Source: Holosporales bacterium (GTDB taxonomy: Bacteria; Pseudomonadota; Alphaproteobacteria; RUG11792). Taken from it: DNA of 12,621 nucleotides. The notes beneath the pieces are model-generated. The model ran no database searches and was not told the DNA's origin. It saw only the letters and a program-made list of their open reading frames with translations. The stretch covers positions 1 through 12,621 of the forward strand of contig JAISOC010000091.1 in NCBI GenBank assembly GCA_031275915.1, given 5' to 3'. The position numbers and the translations under genes were made by a program. Below are positions 1 through 6,149 of the stretch, piece after piece; the stretch's first letter is position 1; every line of letters begins with the position of its first letter.

Positions 1-711
1 CACTCCAGTTCTGGAAGAAGACTGAAAAGCAATCATTTCACGCTTCCCAAGTAAATTTCCCCAATAATAGGCCAGGCGGCAATGAGCTGATCCACAAACA
101 GGATCTTCATACAATCCGACTCGTGGAGCAAAATATCTGGAGCAAAAATCATAATCTCCAAATCCTCTAGAAGTTACAACTACTGCTCTTGTATTAATTT
201 TTTTAATTTCATCCACACGTGGGATTAAATTTTTTACTGTCTCATGATTTTTCAACACTATTATATACATTGTATCGTCTTTCAAAATATCTTCATATTC
301 CTTCACTCCTATCAATGATTCAACATCAAAAGGAATATTTTTACATTTTGTAACAGGCTTTAAAGGAAATGACATCGTTATGAAATTGTCTTTATCTTTT
401 TCAACGTACAATGAACCATCGTTATATATAAATTCGATATTATTTCCTTTAACCAAATTATTAGAAAATACCACATGTGCAGCAGCCAATGTGGCGTGTC
501 CACAAAGAGGTGCTTCATCCTTTGGCGAAAACCAACGTAACCCGTATTTGTTATCTGAAATTTTGGATACATATGAAATCTCTGACCAATTAAAATATGT
601 TGCTATCTGTTGCATTTTGCCCTCTATATCAGACATGTTTTTTAGAATACAAACTCCCGCAGGATTACCCAAAAACGGCTTATCTGTGAATGCATCAACT
701 AAGGAAAACAT
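1..711 (-). CDS. PhzF-family isomerase/epimerase, 3' end cut by window edge
   Basis: The reverse strand encodes 237 codons running off the window with no stop. The start is MFSLVDAFTDKPFLGNPAGV, the usual PhzF opening, with the LGNPAGV loop at residues 14-20. WSEISYV follows at 42-48; its Glu44 corresponds to the family's catalytic acid. CGHATLAAAH is at 70-79, and the second-domain signature EDPVCGSAHC at 202-211. These are the two half-domains of a diaminopimelate-epimerase-like fold. Family members are usually about 260-300 residues, so roughly the last 25-60 are missing. ATG at 711 is chosen because an in-frame TAA lies three codons upstream. No clear Shine-Dalgarno is visible, but an extended -10 lies just upstream. 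Substrate cannot be told: most PhzF-like proteins outside phenazine clusters are uncharacterised, and no phenazine genes are present here. Confidence 0.93.
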   Translation of the reverse strand, partial: MFSLVDAFTDKPFLGNPAGVCILKNMSDIEGKMQQIATYFNWSEISYVSKISDNKYGLRWFSPKDEAPLCGHATLAAAHVVFSNNLVKGNNIEFIYNDGSLYVEKDKDNFITMSFPLKPVTKCKNIPFDVESLIGVKEYEDILKDDTMYIIVLKNHETVKNLIPRVDEIKKINTRAVVVTSRGFGDYDFCSRYFAPRVGLYEDPVCGSAHCRLAYYWGNLLGKREMIAFQSSSRTGV

Positions 712-742
712 CGAAATTTAATTATTAATAACGTATGGTCGC

Positions 743-751
743 ATTGTATCA
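743..751 (-). promoter_or_regulatory. Extended -10 promoter for the PhzF-family gene
   Basis: On the minus strand this reads TGATACAAT, an extended -10 element (TG, one base, then TACAAT, a 5/6 match). It lies about 32 bp before the ATG at 711. No good -35 is visible, as is common for extended -10 promoters. This is inference from motif and position only. Confidence 0.3.
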
Positions 752-797
752 CCATCCAGTACACCTTATCATTTGAAATTACTTAATTGAAGGAATG

Positions 798-825
798 AAA
801 ACTAGCAGTAAAGCTACCTACTGCT
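798..825 (-). terminator. Hairpin terminator after the Pro/Ser-rich protein gene
   Basis: A perfect 7-bp stem (AGCAGTA/TACTGCT, 804-810 and 819-825) with an 8-nt loop lies about 20 bp beyond the stop of the minus-strand gene at 846. On that strand it is followed by AGTTTTC, a short T run at 798-801. It separates this gene from the PhzF gene. The T run is short, so termination strength is uncertain. Confidence 0.45.
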
Positions 826-845
826 CTGTTTTCCTCCTTTCATAT

Positions 846-1388
846 TTACTTGGGTGGTTGTTGAGCAGATGACAACGACATAAATCCCACAAATGGTGCA
901 CCACCAGGAGGTGGAGATGATACTTTCGGCTTAGTTCCAGATGGCGGGGGTGATGATTGAGCACTTGGAGATTGGCTGTGAGGTGTTACAGCGGATGTCT
1001 GTGCATTCGGGGATTGAGATTTAGCAAAATTCCAAAATGTACTACTGGAAGAATCGTTTGGACTCGCACTACCAAACCAAGAAAGTCTCGGCGATGTAGA
1101 TTTTTTACTTGGTTGAAGCGGGGGACTGAAAAATGTTGAAGAGCTCGTAGTTGTAGCTAATTGGAGAGGGTTCTCTTCCATCTTTGTGTTTGGTACATTT
1201 CGCGGATCTGGCGATACACTTGCAGGGCTAAGGCTGTAATTTCTTGTTTCTTCTTCAATCAGCAAAGACGGTGGTAAATTGCTGTATTCCGGAATATTTA
1301 TCTCATTTTCAATGCTATCTTTTGCTTTAACTTCAGTAAATACTATTGCCACTACTCCACAAGCTATTAATAATTTTACACGTTGCAT
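846..1388 (-). CDS. Exported proline/serine-rich low-complexity protein
   Basis: I do not recognise the family. The product is 180 residues. Residues 1-22 are a Sec signal peptide: basic start MQRVK, hydrophobic LLIACGVVAIVF, and a V-x-A type cleavage site before KDS. The mature part has no obvious fold and becomes strongly Pro/Ser/Thr/Gln/Gly-rich after about residue 75. Clusters such as SSPPPSGTKPK and SSPPPGGAP, and repeated SPNAQ/SPSAQ-like units, make a disordered linker or surface protein likely. An upstream in-frame ATG would add 16 residues. ATG at 1388 is preferred because AAAGGAG precedes it by five bases and the signal peptide begins there. It is divergent from the LRR gene. An exported, host-exposed or envelope-associated role is inference from composition only. 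Confidence 0.72.
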   Translation of the reverse strand: MQRVKLLIACGVVAIVFTEVKAKDSIENEINIPEYSNLPPSLLIEEETRNYSLSPASVSPDPRNVPNTKMEENPLQLATTTSSSTFFSPPLQPSKKSTSPRLSWFGSASPNDSSSSTFWNFAKSQSPNAQTSAVTPHSQSPSAQSSPPPSGTKPKVSSPPPGGAPFVGFMSLSSAQQPPK

Positions 1389-1449
1389 TTTTTCTCCTTT
1401 AAAATTGCTGTAAAAATATCGAACAAATTTATACAAATTCGTACAATAC

Positions 1450-1481
1450 TTTTATTGCGCATTTGATATTTTTATTGCGCA
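1450..1481. repeat. Two 12-bp direct repeats, 20-bp period
   Basis: TTTTATTGCGCA occurs at 1450-1461 and again at 1470-1481. The 20-bp period is close to two helical turns, so both would face the same side of DNA, as in paired operator sites. They lie just downstream of the putative minus-strand -10 (1481-1486), where a bound repressor could block the gene at 846-1388. The regulatory role is inference. Confidence 0.5.
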
Positions 1482-1543
1482 GTATATCATGATTTTGTCA
1501 TTTTATACAACTTATTTTCTTTTTTTGTTGCTTAAGCACTATA

Positions 1544-1577
1544 AATTTGCATTTTCCCCTAATTTGCATTTTCCCCT
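1544..1577. repeat. Perfect 17-bp tandem duplication
   Basis: AATTTGCATTTTCCCCT at 1544-1560 is repeated immediately and without change at 1561-1577. It lies about 50 bp upstream of the CtrA-like box and the LRR gene. It may be a recent slippage duplication or a doubled binding site; the sequence does not decide. Confidence 0.75.
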
Positions 1578-1624
1578 ATTGTTTTTACAAAAAACACTCA
1601 ATTCTATACAGAAAAATCAGCATA

Positions 1625-1640
1625 TTAACCGATTATTAAC
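1625..1640 (+). promoter_or_regulatory. CtrA-like box upstream of the LRR-protein gene
   Basis: TTAA-CCGATTA-TTAAC exactly matches the alphaproteobacterial CtrA consensus TTAA-N7-TTAAC. It lies 57 bp before the chosen ATG (1698) and only 6 bp before the alternative ATG (1647). That spacing favours 1698 as the real start if the box controls transcription. A TTGTCA element at 1661-1666 has no good -10 partner. Confidence 0.42.
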
Positions 1641-1697
1641 TTTTTTATGAAACAATCTCCTTGTCAAGTGCTAAGTTTGATAGAGTGGTATTCTAAT

Positions 1698-3101
1698 ATG
1701 CCAAAGAAGTTGTTTCTGTATATTATTGCATGTTCACTTATATGTTCTGCTGCATATTGTAACGATGTTGCCAGCAGTGAAGAAAAAATAACAGATAATT
1801 CTCAAAAAGAATTAAAAAAGAACAAGAATACAAAAAAGAATAGTAGTAACAAAAAACTGAAAAAAAAGAAAAAAACAGACGCTATGGCAAAAAATCAACA
1901 AAAACAGTCAGAGTCGCCCAAAGTTACGAAAACCAACAAAAAAAACAAACAAAAAATTGATGAGAAAAAACTTGATGTAGTAGCTAAAAATGTTCAGGCT
2001 GATAAAATTACTCCAGTAGTTCAACCAACTCAAAATTCTGCTACAGATGGTACTTCGAAAAAAGATGAGAAAGAAACAGAGCAAAATGAAAACCCAAAAG
2101 AGCTAAAAGCAACTGATTTTGGTATAAATGAAAATTTGCAAAAAAAAATTGATGAAGCAATTGATACTCACCCAGAAAATATAATAAGACTAAACGGCCT
2201 TGGATTAACTGATGAAAATCTTAAATATGTCAGTTTTAAAATTGAGAAGATATTTTCAGAAATAAAGTCACAAAGTAAAATTGGGAAACCTCAAAGGTTT
2301 ATTCTTGATATATCTAATAATGCGTTTACTGACATTACCTTAATATATGCATTGATTGTTAAATTTTCAGAGATGTTGGTCCATCTTAATATTAGTGGAA
2401 CTCCCATTGGGGATGGAGCAATCGTCATTTTGAGTACTGCAAACGAAAATGGAACACTCATTGTTTCGAAGCTAAGGTCACTGAAACTTGCCAAATGCGG
2501 AATAACAAATGTCGATTCTTTTCTAAAAGGCCTACAAAAATCTCCAAATTCACTCGGAATTATCGATTTTTCTAATAACAGAATCACGGATCCTCACACA
2601 ATTGTTATGTATTTACAAAGCCCAAATGGAGAAATAACAAAAGTGAATCTCTCCGGAAATCCATTGACAACAGAGGGCCTACAAGAAATTCAAGAATGTA
2701 AAGACTCAATTATTTTCAACAAATATGCAATACCGGTCCCCTCGTTGCCTCAACCAATAATTCAACAGCAACAAACGGTGCCAGCTCAGGTTGGAACATC
2801 TCCTGAGAACGTCCCTGTTCAGCAGCAGCAAACGGTGCCAGCTCAGGTTGGAACAGCTCCTGAGAACGTCCCTGTTCAGCAGCAACAAACGGTGCCAGCT
2901 CAGGTTGGAACACTTCCTGAGAACATCCCTGTTCAGCAGCAGCAAGCGGTGCCAGCTCAGGTTGGAACACTTCCTGAGAACGTACCTGTTCAACAGCAGC
3001 AAGCCGTACCAGCTCAGGTTGGAACATCTCCTGAGAACATCCCTGTTCAACAGCAGCAAGCGGTATCAACACAAGCAGTTCAGCCGTCTAAAGCAGGATG
3101 A
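1698..3101 (+). CDS. Exported Lys-rich, leucine-rich-repeat protein with C-terminal 19-residue tandem repeats
   Basis: The product has 467 residues in four parts. Residues 1-21 are a Sec signal peptide (MPKKLFLYIIACSLICSAAY). Residues about 27-135 are charged, very Lys/Asn-rich and probably disordered. Residues about 160-335 contain leucine-rich repeats of the ribonuclease-inhibitor type, with motifs such as LDISNNAFTD, LNISGTPIGD, LKLAKCGITN, IDFSNNRITD and VNLSGNPLTT. Residues 356-450 are five copies of a 19-residue unit (QQQQTVPAQVGT.PEN.PV), followed by a partial sixth and the end. ATG at 1698 is preferred over the one at 1647 because the signal peptide begins there, GAGTGG precedes it, and a CtrA-like box sits almost on the earlier ATG. 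LRRs bind proteins, so an exported LRR protein in a probable endosymbiont is a reasonable host-interaction candidate. That role is inference. Confidence 0.82.
   Translation: MPKKLFLYIIACSLICSAAYCNDVASSEEKITDNSQKELKKNKNTKKNSSNKKLKKKKKTDAMAKNQQKQSESPKVTKTNKKNKQKIDEKKLDVVAKNVQADKITPVVQPTQNSATDGTSKKDEKETEQNENPKELKATDFGINENLQKKIDEAIDTHPENIIRLNGLGLTDENLKYVSFKIEKIFSEIKSQSKIGKPQRFILDISNNAFTDITLIYALIVKFSEMLVHLNISGTPIGDGAIVILSTANENGTLIVSKLRSLKLAKCGITNVDSFLKGLQKSPNSLGIIDFSNNRITDPHTIVMYLQSPNGEITKVNLSGNPLTTEGLQEIQECKDSIIFNKYAIPVPSLPQPIIQQQQTVPAQVGTSPENVPVQQQQTVPAQVGTAPENVPVQQQQTVPAQVGTLPENIPVQQQQAVPAQVGTLPENVPVQQQQAVPAQVGTSPENIPVQQQQAVSTQAVQPSKAG
2763..3080 (+). repeat. 57-bp coding tandem repeat, five copies plus a partial sixth
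   Basis: Units begin at 2763, 2820, 2877, 2934 and 2991. Each is 57 bp and nearly identical, with changes mostly at single positions (Ser/Ala/Leu after GT, Val/Ile in EN.PV, Thr/Ala after QQQQ). A degenerate sixth unit starts at 3048 (QQQQAVSTQA). The period is a multiple of three, so copy-number change would keep the frame. The same property leaves other frames open and creates false ORFs on both strands. Confidence 0.95.
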
Positions 3102-3107
3102 ATGCTA

Positions 3108-3135
3108 ATGTGACGTTATAACGTGCATTTTTTTT
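3108..3135 (+). terminator. Rho-independent terminator of the LRR-protein gene
   Basis: Six bases after the stop, ATG-TG-ACGT-TATA-ACGT-G-CAT folds into a stem with a small internal loop. It is followed directly by eight T residues (3128-3135). The inner ACGTTATAACGT is a perfect palindrome. Confidence 0.65.
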
Positions 3136-3139
3136 AAAA

Positions 3140-3177
3140 TTAATAAATTTTTAACTTTTTGTGTATACCATTATATT
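3140..3177 (+). promoter_or_regulatory. CtrA-like box with -10 element upstream of the Hcp-like gene
   Basis: TTAA-TAAATTT-TTAAC (3140-3155) exactly matches TTAA-N7-TTAAC. A TATATT -10 lies at 3172-3177, 16 bp after the box. A CtrA box in the -35 position is the usual layout of CtrA-activated promoters. The following TTTTT matches the same context as the box at 1625. The ATG is at 3215, giving a leader of about 30 nt. In AT-rich DNA such a box can arise by chance. Confidence 0.45.
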
Positions 3178-3214
3178 GTGTGATCTATAAATTTTTATAT
3201 GAGAAATTAGCACT

Positions 3215-3808
3215 ATGCCTGCAGTTGAAAAATTAATGTCTAACATAAGAATTTCAGACGCCGATCTGAGGTGGCTACAAGAAAAATATACAGAAGGATC
3301 AGAAACACCTAATATGGTTATTTCCTTTGGAGAAGAAGCAAAATCAAACAATGCAATTGCTAATCTAGAAAATCAAATTTACCTATATAAAATGCATACG
3401 GCATTTGAAACTCCAACTCTTGGCTTAAGAGCACAAAATTTGCATAGGAGCGGCAGAACTATAGCAACTCCGTTTTCAGGAGTTGTTCCCAAAAACAGAT
3501 GTGTGGTGGATCTTATGAGCCATTTACATAAACAGTCAATTAAGACGATCAAAGTTTCGGTTTTTGGATACACAGGAGCGACCCCATCCCCAGAAGTAAC
3601 TGAAACCTTAATATTTGATTCTTGCTTTATAATTGCCATGGAGCCGTGGTCTCACGGAGATTTCGCTACGTTTGCCTTTACTTTTGTCAAATTTGTTTGG
3701 GATCTCACAGATTATGATCAAAAGGATAACGGTTCTGGTATTTCAAAAAAGATAGGAAATCGTTCGTATACATTTGAATTCGACAAAGCAACTGGAACAT
3801 TAGCATAA
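3215..3808 (+). CDS. Beta-rich protein resembling an Hcp/TssD-type tail-tube protein
   Basis: The product is 197 residues with no signal peptide or membrane segment. The first 50 residues look helical and charged. From about residue 65 the sequence alternates as beta strands. The region 110-175 follows the Hcp pattern: IKTIKVSVFG, a T/P-rich turn, TLIFDSCFIIAM, a GDFATF turn, then FAFTFVKFVWDLTDYD followed by a polar NGSGIS tail. Hcp proteins are usually about 160-170 residues and form the hexameric tube of type VI secretion, so an N-terminal extension would be needed here. No other T6SS genes are in the window. ATG at 3215 is the first usable start after an in-frame stop; the Shine-Dalgarno is weak. 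The gene follows the LRR gene in the same direction but has its own CtrA-like promoter. Confidence is high that it is a gene and low for the Hcp assignment. Confidence 0.6.
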   Translation: MPAVEKLMSNIRISDADLRWLQEKYTEGSETPNMVISFGEEAKSNNAIANLENQIYLYKMHTAFETPTLGLRAQNLHRSGRTIATPFSGVVPKNRCVVDLMSHLHKQSIKTIKVSVFGYTGATPSPEVTETLIFDSCFIIAMEPWSHGDFATFAFTFVKFVWDLTDYDQKDNGSGISKKIGNRSYTFEFDKATGTLA

Positions 3809-3855
3809 TATTGAGAATATATTATTGCCCTGGTGATTTGTTTAGCCAAAAACTT

Positions 3856-3885
3856 TTGTAGTTTTCGCAGTACGTGACTTAGAAT
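3856..3885 (+). promoter_or_regulatory. Possible sigma-70 promoter for the carboxypeptidase gene
   Basis: TTGTAG (3856-3861, 3/6 to -35) and TAGAAT (3880-3885, 5/6 to -10) are 18 bp apart, about 45 bp before the ATG at 3931. This is the best pair in the 3809-3930 gap, but the -35 is weak. Confidence 0.3.
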
Positions 3886-3930
3886 GTGTGTTTAATTGCT
3901 CCTTTTGGCTCTTGAAAACCACACAAACAA

Positions 3931-4971
3931 ATGTTCATACGAAGAATACATTTCATATTTTTATTTGTTTTGCTTATGGGAACGTCAATAGCTTACCCGT
4001 TTAAAAAAGCTTCTATAGTTATGGATTATTCAAATAACAAAAAAATAGTATTTTCAGAAAATCCGGATGCAATCCGTTATCCTGCATCGCTCACGAAAAC
4101 CATGACTGTGTATTTGTTATTTGAGGCTCTGAGAGCTGGAAAAATAACCTTGAATACAAAATTTAAGACATCAAAATTGGCAGTAATGCAAATCCCATCC
4201 AAAATTGGAGTAAAAATCGGAGAAAAAATTACAGTTCAGCAATTAATAAGAGCTCTTTTAGTGAAATCTGCAAACGATGCAGCTGTTGTGGCTGCAGAAG
4301 GCATGTGTGGTAGTGTAAAAAAATTCGCTGTTATGATGAACAAGAAAGCAAAGCAACTCGGTATGAAACATACTCATTTTGAAAATCCATCTGGGGTTCC
4401 TGATGGGAGGCAGGTTACAACCGCAAGAGATATGCTGACTCTTGGGATTGCAGTTTTTAAATATTTTCCCCAGTACTGGAATTATTTTTCAGAAAAATCC
4501 TTTTCATATAAAGGTCAGGCACACAATGCTCACTGCAAAATAACCAGGTGGTATAAAGGAGCAGATGGGGGAAAGACAGGTTTTATCTGTGCCTCTGGAT
4601 TCAACTTGTTTGTAACTGCGCAAAGATATAACAAAAATGGAAAACAAAAGAGAATGTTTGTTGTTGTTATTGGAGGTGATTCAACCAAATCCAGAGACCT
4701 TTATGCGGCCTATCTGATGGATAAATTCTTTGGAGAGTATAGGATTGCGTCAAAAATCGCTCATCTCTCCAAACAAAAACTTAAAAAGAAATCGGGAATC
4801 ATGGAGAAAGTCTTACAAACCGAGGAGGAATTTGAGATCGAAAAGGCTCTCGATTATTCAGCTGAGATCGACGAATTTTACATCGATGACGAAGAAAGTA
4901 TGGATATTATCGAAGAAGAATTGGTTCTTTCTATGAAAAAAAACCATAAGGAGCAGTCGTTGAGTAAATAA
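3931..4971 (+). CDS. D-alanyl-D-alanine carboxypeptidase (peptidase S11, PBP5/DacF family)
   Basis: This is a periplasmic serine D,D-carboxypeptidase that removes the terminal D-Ala of peptidoglycan stem peptides and limits cross-linking. Residues 1-21 form a signal peptide (MFIRRIHFIFLFVLLMGTSIA). All three penicillin-binding motifs are present: S53-L-T-K56 (catalytic Ser and Lys), S113-A-N115, and K215-T-G217 in ADGGKTGF. The family block HFENPSGVPDG is at 149-159. At 346 residues it is shorter than typical PBP5. After the catalytic domain (to about 265) there is a basic and then acidic, Glu/Asp-rich tail rather than a recognisable beta-rich PBP5 C-terminal domain, and no clear amphipathic membrane anchor. 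ATG at 3931 starts the signal peptide; no Shine-Dalgarno is visible. It converges on the beta-barrel gene with an 11-bp gap. Confidence 0.95.
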   Translation: MFIRRIHFIFLFVLLMGTSIAYPFKKASIVMDYSNNKKIVFSENPDAIRYPASLTKTMTVYLLFEALRAGKITLNTKFKTSKLAVMQIPSKIGVKIGEKITVQQLIRALLVKSANDAAVVAAEGMCGSVKKFAVMMNKKAKQLGMKHTHFENPSGVPDGRQVTTARDMLTLGIAVFKYFPQYWNYFSEKSFSYKGQAHNAHCKITRWYKGADGGKTGFICASGFNLFVTAQRYNKNGKQKRMFVVVIGGDSTKSRDLYAAYLMDKFFGEYRIASKIAHLSKQKLKKKSGIMEKVLQTEEEFEIEKALDYSAEIDEFYIDDEESMDIIEEELVLSMKKNHKEQSLSK

Positions 4972-4975
4972 CTTA

Positions 4976-4988
4976 GAGTAAATTACTC
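4976..4988. repeat. 13-bp palindrome at the convergent gene junction
   Basis: GAGTAA-A-TTACTC is a perfect inverted repeat. It lies between the carboxypeptidase stop (4971) and the beta-barrel gene's stop (4983-4985), overlapping the latter. There is no T tract and almost no loop, so it is not a convincing terminator. It may reflect a small bidirectional site or chance. Confidence 0.3.
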
Positions 4989-6149
4989 ACCAAACACATA
5001 GGCAAGGCTCAACACAATCCTTGAGATTCGCATCTTAATTTTTTGTTCATCTCTTATTTTTACAGAATATACAGGAGTGTATATATATCGAAAGCTCAGA
5101 TTGAATCTTTTCGACAAGTCATACGTAGTTCCAATTCCGATATCATATTCCACTTTATTTTTATGAGATTTCTTGTTTTCTTTCAAAATTTTAAAGTTTT
5201 TGAAGGAATATCTGATTCCCAAAAGCCCATATATAGCCCACTTGTTTTTGGAGGCTATACCAAACAATGGTGTAATTCCTATGCTGTTCGATTTTATTTC
5301 AAATGAATCCTTAATGCGCAATTTAGAGGGATTTATTTCGAAAAACGTCTCCTCTCCAATGTATAATCCGAAATCTTTGTCCTTTTTTAATAAATGTTTG
5401 TCAATTCCAAAACTCATTCCAAAAGCCATCCCTGTTTTTTTACCACTGCTGTTGGTTTTTATCTCATTCACTTCATGTAATGCGAGAAGAGCATTTTTTT
5501 GTATATCTTTTTGAATAAATTCATCTATTTGATACTGCAGCAATACACTACTCCCAAAGAAATCTGAAGGAAATTTGATTGGTTGACCATCATAATTATT
5601 TCCTGATCCATTTAAGATTTGCGTCTTAAATGAAGGAATCGTCTTACTAGTAACGTATATTGGAGCCCAAACCAAAGTTCGTGTCTGTCCAGCGTTACCA
5701 AGAATTTTTATTGGCTCCATATTTGAGACAGTAAACCCATCTGCTTCATTAAATACAGTCTTTACAATCTTATAATGGTTCTCCAAGTTTGTAGTCATTT
5801 TATCGCAGCATGTTTGCAACGACGAAGGATTGTTTGCTCTCCCAAAAGCCCCTTCGATATCAACTATTTCCGCTGGATTACCGGCTATGGTGTATGTTGC
5901 AACAGTAAAATCTACATCATGTTCCAAAAAATTTCCTTCCCACCCATTGTTATGTAACCTATCCAAGGAAGCTGACAATTCAACCAACTTCCTTTTTATA
6001 TTTTTAGCGAAATCGGAACGTCTATCCTCGGTGCTATGAGCCTTTCCAATACAGGCACCCACATTAACAGCCGCATAAAAACGACAACGTAACTCAGAGC
6101 GCAACAATACTCCGAGTATTATCGTCAGTAATAAACGTCGCCAAATCAC
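4983..6149 (-). CDS. Outer-membrane beta-barrel surface protein, last gene of a three-gene operon
   Basis: The product is 388 residues. Residues 1-26 are a signal peptide (RR, then LLLTIILGVLL, ending CRFYA). AAVNVGACIGKAHS then looks like a first barrel strand. A long insert of about 200 residues follows, with Cys residues near 113-114. From about 240 to the end, alternating amphipathic strands appear in pairs (GMAFGMSFGID, FGLYIGEETFFEI, WAIYGLLGIRYSF, EYDIGIGTTYDL, FNLSFRYIYTPVY, RIVLSLAYVFGE). This is typical of an 8-strand-class outer-membrane barrel. The last strand ends with aromatic residues near the C-terminus, as barrels assembled by BamA do. The start is GTG, overlapping the previous gene's stop as GTGA, with AGGGG just upstream, so translation is probably coupled. 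Function is unknown; adhesin, porin-like or anchor roles are possible. No family name could be assigned. Confidence 0.78.
   Translation of the reverse strand: MIWRRLLLTIILGVLLRSELRCRFYAAVNVGACIGKAHSTEDRRSDFAKNIKRKLVELSASLDRLHNNGWEGNFLEHDVDFTVATYTIAGNPAEIVDIEGAFGRANNPSSLQTCCDKMTTNLENHYKIVKTVFNEADGFTVSNMEPIKILGNAGQTRTLVWAPIYVTSKTIPSFKTQILNGSGNNYDGQPIKFPSDFFGSSVLLQYQIDEFIQKDIQKNALLALHEVNEIKTNSSGKKTGMAFGMSFGIDKHLLKKDKDFGLYIGEETFFEINPSKLRIKDSFEIKSNSIGITPLFGIASKNKWAIYGLLGIRYSFKNFKILKENKKSHKNKVEYDIGIGTTYDLSKRFNLSFRYIYTPVYSVKIRDEQKIKMRISRIVLSLAYVFGE

Larger units (their letters stand above)
1389..1697. promoter_or_regulatory. Divergent intergenic control region with two sets of direct repeats
   Basis: This non-coding stretch separates two divergent exported-protein genes. 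It holds a possible minus-strand promoter (TTGTAT at 1505-1510, TATACT at 1481-1486, 18-bp spacer), two copies of TTTTATTGCGCA exactly 20 bp apart, a perfect 17-bp tandem duplication, and a CtrA-like box. Each is listed separately. ACAAATT also occurs twice about 10 bp apart near 1420-1437. No RNA gene or small ORF could be supported. Confidence 0.5.

Noticed and set aside
380..721. Plus-strand open frame of 113 codons
   Set aside because: It lies entirely opposite the PhzF-family gene, whose motifs are clear; a shadow frame.
957..1139. Plus-strand 60-codon frame
   Set aside because: Antisense to the Pro/Ser-rich exported protein, no ribosome binding site, basic composition typical of a shadow.
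2763..3080. Direct repeats considered as a CRISPR array
   Set aside because: Units are contiguous with no unique spacers and are in frame inside a gene.
2706..3108. Three overlapping open frames on both strands with repeating peptides
   Set aside because: They arise because the 57-bp repeat is a multiple of three and keeps every frame open. Only the frame fused to the LRR domain is supported.
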